A stretch of 27,354 nucleotides of DNA. Origin: Alphaproteobacteria bacterium (GTDB lineage: Bacteria; Pseudomonadota; Alphaproteobacteria; Rs-D84). The position numbers and the translations under genes were made by a program. Below, in pieces: positions 21,284 through 27,354 of the stretch. The notes beneath the pieces were generated by a model. It was not told the origin of the DNA, ran no database searches, and was given only the letters and a program-made list of their open reading frames with translations. Each line of letters opens with the position of its first letter. The stretch's first letter is position 1. Location of the stretch: the NCBI GenBank assembly GCA_017937735.1, contig JAGBCZ010000033.1, forward strand, positions 1-27,354, given 5' to 3'.

Positions 21284-21733
21284 ATGATTTTGCCAGATTT
21301 CAAGGCTTTTCCACGCACAGGGCGTATTTTAGGTGTTGATTGGGGCTTGTCCCGAATTGGGGTCGCTGTATCTGATGCAACACGTGAATTTGTTTTTACC
21401 AGACCTGTGGTGACGGTGCCACGTGGTGCGACAAATCATGCGGATATTGTTGCGCAAATTGCGGGTGATGAATGCGTTGTCGGAATTGTTGTTGGGTTGC
21501 CTGTTCGTAATGATGGCAGTGAATCTGACACAACAAAAATGGTTCGTGATTTTGTTGGTGCATTGTCTGATAAAACAGATGTTCCAATTTGTATGATAGA
21601 AGAAAATTTAACATCTGTGGCTGCCCAAGAATCAATGGGGCGTGTTCGTGTGCATGATATAAAACAAAAACTTGATTCTGAATCTGCACGTGTAATCTTG
21701 GAAAATGCAATTGCAATAATAAAACGGGCATGA
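21284..21733 (+). CDS. ruvX: RuvX/YqgF family nuclease (putative pre-16S rRNA 5'-end or Holliday junction nuclease)
   Basis: A 149-residue RNase H-fold protein of standard YqgF length. Acidic active-site residues are Asp19 (GVDWGLSRIG), the Glu pair at 106-107 (MIEENLTS) and Asp131 (DSESARVIL). The GLPVRNDGSE block (71-80) is diagnostic. In E. coli YqgF is implicated in 16S rRNA 5' maturation. A good AAAGGAAT ribosome site precedes the ATG. It has its own promoter and its stop codon lies inside the terminator hairpin. Confidence 0.93.
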   Translation: MILPDFKAFPRTGRILGVDWGLSRIGVAVSDATREFVFTRPVVTVPRGATNHADIVAQIAGDECVVGIVVGLPVRNDGSESDTTKMVRDFVGALSDKTDVPICMIEENLTSVAAQESMGRVRVHDIKQKLDSESARVILENAIAIIKRA

Positions 21734-21746
21734 TGCCCGTTTTTTA
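21724..21746. terminator. Bidirectional terminator between ruvX and the AI-2E permease gene
   Basis: Stem ACGGGCA-TGA-TGCCCGT (21724-21740) with T tract on the plus strand and A/T tract on the other side. It overlaps the ruvX stop codon and abuts the convergent gene's stop. Confidence 0.85.
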
Positions 21747-22787
21747 GTCTTCGTTTTTATCTGGAATATTTCCGTCCGCAGACAGTAATACCGCAACCCA
21801 GCGTGTTGAATCAAACTGGGCGCAGATAATGTATATTGCAACCAACATTGGTACGCTGAAAAACATTCCGGCAATACCCCATATCATGCCCCAGAATACC
21901 AGGTTTATCAATATTGCCAGTGTTGATATATTTAATGTCTTTCCGGTTAATTTTGGTTCTAATAAATTGCCAAATATAATTTGTAATGCAATCAGACCAA
22001 CGGCTGTTAATATCGGCTGTTGCAGTGTTGGTGCCATAACCAATGAATATAATATTGGTAATGTGCATGCAATAATTGCACCGATTGTTGGAATGTAACT
22101 GGTTATAAAGACTATAAATGCCCATACGCCCGCGAATTCAACGCCGATTAATTGTAACCATACAAAAGATAAAACACCTGTAATGGCAGAAATAGTTGTT
22201 TTAATAAACAAGTATTTTTTCATGTTGTAATCAATGCTGTCCAAGATGTAACGTGACTTTTTATATTGTCGTTTGTTTGGAAACAGTGATGAAAACTTTT
22301 GATTAAATGTACTCTGTTCAATAAACATAAATATCATATATACAAATACCATGCCCATTGATGTTGCAGCCGATGCAATTGATGCGCCAATGTTGGCGGC
22401 AATTTTTGTTATGTTTGGTATCATGTTTGCATCAAATTTAAGCCCAACAGAATTTGATAAAAATTCACCAAATTGTGTTAACTTGTCTTGCAGGGCAGGC
22501 AGTATTGATACAAGTTCTGAAAACATAGGTCTGATTTGCGTTATAAATACGTATATTACAAGGGCAATAGTTACAATACTGGCAATAAAAGATGCCCAGT
22601 TAAATATATGCCAATATACTTTTTCAGATTTTGTAGTTGGGTTTTTAAATGGTAAAACCTTGCGATAATAATCAGATATAGCGTTTGTTAAATACCATAA
22701 AAACGCAGCAATTAATAGTGGTATCAATATTGAACGTCCCAACCATAAAAATAGGATAAGGCCTGCAAATACAATAATTCCGTTCAT
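21744..22787 (-). CDS. AI-2E (PerM/TqsA) family permease
   Basis: A 347-residue inner-membrane protein with about eight helices: two at the N-terminus (GLILFLWLGRSILIPLLIAAFLWYL), one at ~55-85, a long periplasmic/amphipathic central region (residues ~90-140, including LPALQDKLTQFGEFLSNSV), then the rest. The C-terminal half has the family pattern (ISAITGVLSFVWLQLIGVEFAGVWAFIVFITSYIPTIG, GNLLEPKLTGKTLNIS). Members export AI-2 or act as Na+/H+ antiporters; the substrate here cannot be told. It is the last gene of the minus-strand suf operon, 2 bases after the preceding membrane-protein gene. Confidence 0.88.
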   Translation of the reverse strand: MNGIIVFAGLILFLWLGRSILIPLLIAAFLWYLTNAISDYYRKVLPFKNPTTKSEKVYWHIFNWASFIASIVTIALVIYVFITQIRPMFSELVSILPALQDKLTQFGEFLSNSVGLKFDANMIPNITKIAANIGASIASAATSMGMVFVYMIFMFIEQSTFNQKFSSLFPNKRQYKKSRYILDSIDYNMKKYLFIKTTISAITGVLSFVWLQLIGVEFAGVWAFIVFITSYIPTIGAIIACTLPILYSLVMAPTLQQPILTAVGLIALQIIFGNLLEPKLTGKTLNISTLAILINLVFWGMIWGIAGMFFSVPMLVAIYIICAQFDSTRWVAVLLSADGNIPDKNED

Positions 22788-22789
22788 GT

Positions 22790-23692
22790 TTATTGTCCTT
22801 GGGTTGTGATAATTGTTGTGTCTGAAATGTTAATGTGAACATCTGGTTGTGGTGCAAATAAATAGAAACAACTGATTGCAATAATCATCGCAATATTAAT
22901 AATTACCGCAATGGTTGAATATGTCTTTGGCATTTGTGTTTCAAACTTTTTAGGTCCAATGTTTAATGACCATAAACCAAAGATTAACGCCAATACAAAT
23001 GTTAACAGTGTTGGCGCAAGACCTACAAAGAAACTGGATAATACAGTCATAAATGCAAACATTGATATTGTGTTTATGGTGTTTGCCAATGTCCAATTTG
23101 TAATTTTAGAATATATTTTTGATTTGATTTCTTGGGATGGTTTTTTTGGTAATTTTGTGTTTAATAAATATCCCGGTATCCACAACATGCCGAACCCAAA
23201 AGGCCAACTGAAAATGACTTTCCATGCTGGGATATTAAATTGCTGTATACGGCAGATTTTAACGTAAAAATTGATAAGCGCAGTTCCCATTAAGAAAAAT
23301 AGAAATAATGCAATAAACATGACGATAAATAAAAATCCGTTTGAATGCGATGCATCAAACATCATTAAACGAAACAGTAATGACTGCTGATTAGACATCA
23401 ACAAATATGTCGAAATTGTAAATAGTAAAAATAATAATATGGTCTGGGCATTGTGTATCGCAATAAAGGATGGTTTGTCCATTTTTATTTTTGGTAATTT
23501 ACGAATTGTCAGATATGTACACCATGCGATAGCCAGGGTTAATAATATAAATAATGGCATTGATGATACAGTATAATTTGATGCGGTCAGTGAGTATATA
23601 AATATAATAAACATTGTCATTATAAATGATATCACCGAGAATTTTAATGGTGCAGAAAATAGCCACGTTAATAATGTTGCATCTTTTTTCAT
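22790..23692 (-). CDS. Polytopic membrane protein, unknown
   Basis: A 300-residue inner-membrane protein with roughly seven hydrophobic helices and a central basic loop (YLLNTKLPKKPSQEIKSKIY). Candidate helices lie near residues 14-35, 43-60, 83-103, 120-145, 160-180, 207-243 and 259-281. No charged or Cys/His cluster suggests a catalytic site. It ends with a short periplasmic-looking tail (PQPDVHINISDTTI). AAAGGAAAG precedes the ATG. It lies between sufC (29 bases) and the AI-2E permease (2 bases). Not recognised as any transporter family. Confidence 0.78.
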   Translation of the reverse strand: MKKDATLLTWLFSAPLKFSVISFIMTMFIIFIYSLTASNYTVSSMPLFILLTLAIAWCTYLTIRKLPKIKMDKPSFIAIHNAQTILLFLLFTISTYLLMSNQQSLLFRLMMFDASHSNGFLFIVMFIALFLFFLMGTALINFYVKICRIQQFNIPAWKVIFSWPFGFGMLWIPGYLLNTKLPKKPSQEIKSKIYSKITNWTLANTINTISMFAFMTVLSSFFVGLAPTLLTFVLALIFGLWSLNIGPKKFETQMPKTYSTIAVIINIAMIIAISCFYLFAPQPDVHINISDTTIITTQGQ

Positions 23693-23721
23693 GTTTCTTT
23701 CCTTCCTTTGTATTGTATGGT

Positions 23722-24399
23722 TTATTGTATCACAATCTGTCCGTCAGATAAAGTGATTGTATCTGTTGGTGATATCATATCGGTAAATGATTGTTGATGA
23801 CTGATGAATAAAAATGTAGTGTTCGACATGGTTTTTATTGTGTCTGCAATTAATTGTTGTGTTTGACTGTCTGCCCCAGAATCAGGTTCGTCCAGTATTG
23901 CAAATTTTGGTTGTGTCATTATTAGTTGCAGTAACATTATTTTTTTTCGTTCGCCACCAGAAAATCCGACATTAACACTGCGATTCATCCATTGTTCTGG
24001 GATGTTTAATTGTGTGCGTGCGGATGCAAGTTTTTCAAGAAATTCGCCCATGGATAAGTCATGCCCCGACTGAAAATGCGTATGTGCAATACATGAATGT
24101 TTTAAAAAGTTGATAATACTTAATCCTGGTATTTCGGGTACATGTTGCGAACCTAAAAATATGCCCATCAATGCACGTGTTGTGGCGTTTTCGTTTGTAA
24201 TGTCCGTGTCGTTGAATTTTATGTTGCCTGATTCTATTGTATACAAAGGATTCCCGGCGATTACGTTCGCCAATGTTGATTTGCCAGAACCGTTATGCCC
24301 AGATAGTAATACACGGGCGCCACTATCAATTTTAAATGATATATTTTTCAGTAATTGGCGGTCTGATAATGTTACGTTTAAGTTGTTTATTTCAAGCAT
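23722..24399 (-). CDS. sufC: Fe-S assembly ATPase SufC
   Basis: A 225-residue ABC-type ATPase of the SufBCD scaffold. Walker A is GHNGSGKST (34-42), the signature is FSGGERKK (146-153), Walker B is FAILDEPDSGAD (166-177), and the switch His is in FISHQQ. SufC usually has DEIDSGLD after Walker B; here it is DEPDSGAD, still with the DSG that marks the SufC branch. It lies 2 bases after sufB, and the pair share a transcript. The protein is somewhat short (family ~250). Confidence 0.93.
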   Translation of the reverse strand: MLEINNLNVTLSDRQLLKNISFKIDSGARVLLSGHNGSGKSTLANVIAGNPLYTIESGNIKFNDTDITNENATTRALMGIFLGSQHVPEIPGLSIINFLKHSCIAHTHFQSGHDLSMGEFLEKLASARTQLNIPEQWMNRSVNVGFSGGERKKIMLLQLIMTQPKFAILDEPDSGADSQTQQLIADTIKTMSNTTFLFISHQQSFTDMISPTDTITLSDGQIVIQ

Positions 24400-24401
24400 T
24401 G

Positions 24402-25730
24402 TTAATCCTTTGATAATGCCATTTGTATTAATTGTTTTGATTCAACCAAGAATTCCATTGGTAACCTTGATAGTACTGGGGTTGCTGTCGCACCGATAAT
24501 CAATGCGATTGCTGTATCTGTTTCGATGCCAGCCATGTTTAGGTAGTTTAAGGTTGCTGCATCAATTGTGCCTGTGGATGCCTCGTGCGATTGTTTGTTG
24601 TCTGTGCCATTGTGAATAATGCGGGGCAGGGTGTTGGCAACGGCTGTGTCGTTAATAAGCCTGCTGTCGCATTTAGATGCGTTTGTACATCCGTTCCCAG
24701 AAAAGGATACAAGACTGCGAAATGTTTGATTTGATATATCTGATGCAACACCGTATGAAACAATATTTGATTTACTGTTATCACCAATGTGAATCATTTT
24801 TGTTCCTGTGTCTGCCATTTGGGCGCCACCAGTGATAGATAATGAATAAAAATCACTGAATGAATTTTTACCAAATAATATGGTTGATGGATATTTCCAG
24901 GTTAGCGCAGATCCAACCTCGACCTGGGTCCATAACAGTTTTGCGTTTTCGTCACACCGTCCACGTTTTGTTACAAAATTCAATATGCCACCAACATTTT
25001 TTTTGCCATCAAATTTACCGGCATACCAATTTTGTACAGTTGCGTATTTAACAGTTGCATCTTTACAAACAACGATTTCAACAACGCCGCTGTGCAGTTG
25101 ATGTTTTGTTCTGCGTGGGGCGCTGCACCCTTCCATGTATGATAATTCTGAACCGGTGTCTGCGATTATTAGGGTGCGCTCAAATTGACCTATCTTGGCG
25201 GTTTCAATTCTGAAAAAACTGGCCAAGTCAATTGGGCATTTTGTGTTTGGTGGAATATATACAAATGTTCCATCAGAAAATACTGCGGCGTTCAGTGCAG
25301 CGAAAAAATTGTCGGTTTTTGGCACGACTGTGCCCAGATATCTTTTTACTAATTCAGGGTGTTGTTTTACTGCGTCCGAAAATGGCAGAAAGATTATGCC
25401 GTGTTTTTTTAACTCTTCTGTGTATGATGTATGAACAGAACGACTGTCAATAACAGTGTCTGTTGCCATGCCCATCAGTGCGTTCTTTTCACTTTCTGAC
25501 AGTCCCATTTTGTCGTATGTTTGGGACAGATCAGAATTATCAATAGGTCTAGGTTCGTTATAATAATTTAAAGTATCATAATCAATTGGCTGATATTCTA
25601 TTTCGCCCCAATGTGGTTCAGACATTTTCAGCCATGCCCGATATGCATCCAGACGCCATTGTAATAACCAGTTTGGTTCGTCACGCTGTTTTGATATTTC
25701 TGTGATAAGCGTTTCTGATAATCGTGTCAT
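24402..25730 (-). CDS. sufB: Fe-S cluster scaffold SufB
   Basis: A 442-residue SufB, slightly shorter than the usual 470-495. It shows the N-terminal SufB-specific region (EPNWLLQWRLDAYRAWLKM), FVYIPPNTKCPI (157-167), YMEGCSAP (198-205) and the SufBD beta-helix. The catalytic cysteine corresponding to E. coli Cys405 is Cys354 in SKCDSRLI, and His382-Glu383 (QSHEAST) match His433-Glu434. It assembles [2Fe-2S]/[4Fe-4S] clusters with SufC. SufD, its usual partner, is not in the window. The YMEGC and KCDS motifs show that this protein is SufB rather than SufD. It lies 5 bases after the upstream coiled-coil gene and 2 bases before sufC. Confidence 0.95.
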   Translation of the reverse strand: MTRLSETLITEISKQRDEPNWLLQWRLDAYRAWLKMSEPHWGEIEYQPIDYDTLNYYNEPRPIDNSDLSQTYDKMGLSESEKNALMGMATDTVIDSRSVHTSYTEELKKHGIIFLPFSDAVKQHPELVKRYLGTVVPKTDNFFAALNAAVFSDGTFVYIPPNTKCPIDLASFFRIETAKIGQFERTLIIADTGSELSYMEGCSAPRRTKHQLHSGVVEIVVCKDATVKYATVQNWYAGKFDGKKNVGGILNFVTKRGRCDENAKLLWTQVEVGSALTWKYPSTILFGKNSFSDFYSLSITGGAQMADTGTKMIHIGDNSKSNIVSYGVASDISNQTFRSLVSFSGNGCTNASKCDSRLINDTAVANTLPRIIHNGTDNKQSHEASTGTIDAATLNYLNMAGIETDTAIALIIGATATPVLSRLPMEFLVESKQLIQMALSKD

Positions 25731-25735
25731 TGGCC

Positions 25736-26278
25736 CTAGTTATTTTGTGTTGCAAGTTGCTTTGCCTGGGCAAAAAAGGTTAATGATTGTCCAAGCAGTC
25801 CATCTGTGAAAGTCGTGGCCAACAGACCGTCTGTTTCTGTTGTTGTCAGGTGTTGTAAAAAAGTTTCTGCCCGATGCATATAGTTGTCAATGTTGCGGGC
25901 AACTTCGGAATCTAGTTTGATGCAACGGCGTAATTTTTCCAATGTAAATGGATTTTTTGCATATTCGTCCATTATTCCGCCCAGTGCACGCCACAGTGGA
26001 TGTTCGGATGTGTTGCGTGGCATGATATCAACAGCCGCCATAATCGGAATTAAACTTTGCAGTAAGTCTTGATAAATCATTTCTGCGTTTTCTGCAACCG
26101 CATTTGTTGCAGATTTGTTCTTTAATACAGATTGAATTTTTATAATCAGACTGTGCTGTAATTCCAGTGTTTTTGTAATTTCTGAAATTCGATTGTTCAT
26201 TTTTTGTGCGAATACAATTACGCTGATTGTCAGTACTAAAATTGTGCCCAATGTAATAAAAATAATAGCATCTTGCAT
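25736..26278 (-). CDS. Membrane-anchored coiled-coil protein, unknown
   Basis: A 180-residue protein: an N-terminal transmembrane helix (about residues 3-24, IIFITLGTILVLTISVIVF), then a coiled coil (NRISEITKTLELQHSLIIKIQSVL) and further helices to the end. No Cys ligands are grouped; a single Cys lies in RRCIKLDSE. It heads the sufBC operon (5-base gap), so it is made together with the scaffold. Similar layout is found in generic membrane coiled-coil proteins, so no function is assigned. A TATACT on the minus strand (26320-26315) is a candidate -10. Confidence 0.7.
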   Translation of the reverse strand: MQDAIIFITLGTILVLTISVIVFAQKMNNRISEITKTLELQHSLIIKIQSVLKNKSATNAVAENAEMIYQDLLQSLIPIMAAVDIMPRNTSEHPLWRALGGIMDEYAKNPFTLEKLRRCIKLDSEVARNIDNYMHRAETFLQHLTTTETDGLLATTFTDGLLGQSLTFFAQAKQLATQNN

Positions 26279-26314
26279 GAATTTACCCCTGAAAAAATTA
26301 GTTTAATCGTAGAT

Positions 26315-26320
26315 AGTATA
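26315..26320 (-). promoter_or_regulatory. Candidate -10 of the sufBC operon
   Basis: TATACT on the minus strand, 36 bases before the start at 26278. No convincing -35 is seen upstream, so the call is weak. The shared 187-base gap with the plus-strand gene otherwise holds only the promoter at 26394-26422. Confidence 0.35.
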
Positions 26321-26393
26321 GCACCTTTTTGCGATTCGTGCGATTTTATATTGGTGTATATTTTTTTTAGTTGTCTTTGGTGCGTTTTAGGTC

Positions 26394-26422
26394 TTGCACA
26401 GATTCGGTCAAATTGTTATAAT
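26394..26422 (+). promoter_or_regulatory. Promoter of the TcpQ-domain gene
   Basis: TTGCAC (26394-26399), a 17-base spacer and TATAAT (26417-26422), 43 bases before the ATG. Confidence 0.75.
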
Positions 26423-26465
26423 AATAACTAATTAAAGGAATATAACAGGGAAAGGAAGTCGGAGT

Positions 26466-27354
26466 ATGTTTCGTAAAATTTTAATTTGTGCAATGTTTGC
26501 AACGGCGGCGGGTTATTGCTTTGCCGCAGAAAGTCTGCCACAGGTCGTCACGTCAGAGGTTTTTTATGAACAAGAAAAAGTCGTTGACGAAGGTCAGTGG
26601 GAACAAGTCGATACGACAACATACGATGTTGTCGAAACGTATGAGACATACAGGGAAATACCTGCATGGCCATTGGCTGGTTCCGAAGCTGATGTTGATG
26701 TGTCTTGCACTGGTGGTGTTGCATCCAAGAAAAAACAAAGTGATAATATTCGGATTGTTTCAAAAATTGGCACTGATTTAGTTGTTGAAAATAATTTCAA
26801 CCTGGGCGTTCGTGGTGATGAATGGTCTGGTGGGGCAAATATGTTACATGGCACACAGATTCCTGTTGGCTTTGCAGATGAATGCAGTGATGAATCTGAA
26901 ATGCCTCTGTTGCATCGCGAAGTTTTAGAGGATGACGGTGGTAATGTTTTGGCTGTATCACGCAGTGGGCGTAAAAACTGTGGCAAATATGCAGATGGAT
27001 ATGAAGCGTTTGCAACAAAAATGGGTATGAAGGTTGAAAACGTTACCGAAGATACAGAAATTGTCGAAGAAGAAACAGAAATAGAAGTTGCAGAATCTGC
27101 CGATGCCCAGGCGCCGGTTGTTTTGACAGACCAGGTGCGTTCGTGGGTTGTTGCAAATGGCCAAACATTACGTGAAGTTTTACAAAATTGGTGTAACAAA
27201 GAAGGATGGGATTTGGTTTGGGCGACATCTCGTGAATATCCGATTGAGGCCAGTGCGGTATTCAAAGGACGTTTTGTTGATGTTGCATCTGCCTTGGTTC
27301 GTAACTTTGGACGTGCAACACCAATTCCGTATGCAAAATTCTATAAGGGGAACA
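26466..27354 (+). CDS. Secreted protein with a TcpQ/PilL-type C-terminal domain (runs off the window)
   Basis: The open frame runs from ATG 26466 to the end of the window without a stop (296 codons seen). A signal peptide (MFRKILICAMFATAAGYCFA, cleavage before AES) is followed by a Cys-containing low-similarity region (residues ~25-195), an acidic Glu-rich linker (~195-215), and a domain beginning at about residue 225: SWVVANGQTLREVLQNWCNKEGW in outline, then DLVWATSREYPIEASAVFKGRFVDVASALVRNF, ending KFYKGN. This fits the TcpQ/PilL C-terminal family of type IV pilus and conjugative secretion systems (W-x-x-x-x-G-x-T-L-R-x-x-L-x-x-W ... F-x-G-x-F). Upstream of the ATG, GGAAGTCGGAG gives a ribosome site. 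Other pilus genes would lie to the right, outside the window. Confidence 0.78.
   Translation, partial: MFRKILICAMFATAAGYCFAAESLPQVVTSEVFYEQEKVVDEGQWEQVDTTTYDVVETYETYREIPAWPLAGSEADVDVSCTGGVASKKKQSDNIRIVSKIGTDLVVENNFNLGVRGDEWSGGANMLHGTQIPVGFADECSDESEMPLLHREVLEDDGGNVLAVSRSGRKNCGKYADGYEAFATKMGMKVENVTEDTEIVEEETEIEVAESADAQAPVVLTDQVRSWVVANGQTLREVLQNWCNKEGWDLVWATSREYPIEASAVFKGRFVDVASALVRNFGRATPIPYAKFYKGN

Noticed and set aside
1..27354. CRISPR arrays, insertion sequences, prophage genes, replication origin
   Set aside because: No regularly spaced repeats, transposase or integrase motifs, or clustered DnaA boxes were recognised; the only direct repeats are the two tRNA-tail pairs.

Overview
This window comes from an AT-rich Gram-negative bacterium, most plausibly an uncultured, host-associated low-GC alphaproteobacterium. 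The evidence is a LolA/TatBC/NlpD-like envelope set, outer-membrane beta-barrel proteins ending in Phe, a DksA/RecJ/RuvX/MiaB/GatCAB housekeeping set, and a TcpQ-type pilus/secretion protein. The standard genetic code fits throughout: catalytic Lys is AAA, and the invariant Asn of the FtsI SxN motif is AAT. Several promoters read as plain TTGnnn-N16/17-TATAAT, so sigma-70-type promoters are easy to see here.

Layout. (1) 1-567, minus strand: 5' end of dksA behind a thioredoxin gene. (2) 515-4304, plus strand: sufS-sufT-sufE running directly into ftsL-like and ftsI, joining Fe-S cluster assembly to septal cell-wall synthesis. (3) 4290-8684, plus strand: recJ, nrnA-like, lolA, tatB-like, tatC, followed by an NlpD-like LysM/degenerate-M23 protein that is probably read from a leaderless message. 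(4) 10077-11300: a membrane-anchored lactate-oxidase-like flavoenzyme. (5) 11274-11734: a Lys-like tRNA with the very odd anticodon AUU, followed by a duplicated tRNA-3'-end/terminator that encloses a strongly structured segment. (6) 11735-15185: an outer-membrane barrel protein, a small ferritin/Dps-like protein (minus strand), a lipoprotein resembling a metal-site-less Cu/Zn SOD, and an autotransporter-like protein. (7) 15182-21252, minus strand: gatC - unknown Cys-rich gene - gatA, then (across an opposite-strand tRNA-Phe) gatB - three small basic-protein genes - miaB. (8) 21233-21733: ruvX on the plus strand. (9) 21744-26278, minus strand: an unknown membrane-anchored coiled-coil gene - sufB - sufC - unknown polytopic gene - AI-2E-family permease. 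(10) 26394-end: 5' part of a TcpQ-domain secreted protein.

How the genes fit together. The Suf machinery is split: desulfurase, sulfur carrier and SufT lie at one end, SufB and SufC about 20 kb away, and no sufD is visible. MiaB needs [4Fe-4S] clusters and is a likely client. GatCAB implies indirect Asn and/or Gln charging, which gives context to the odd tRNA. LolA, Tat, NlpD-like, FtsL and FtsI all serve envelope growth and division.

Most worth a second look: the AUU-anticodon tRNA; the structured element beside it; the repeated pattern of an intact tRNA followed by a decayed tRNA-like copy carrying the same terminator (both tRNA loci in the window); the three small basic-protein genes between gatB and miaB; and the SOD-fold lipoprotein without metal ligands.
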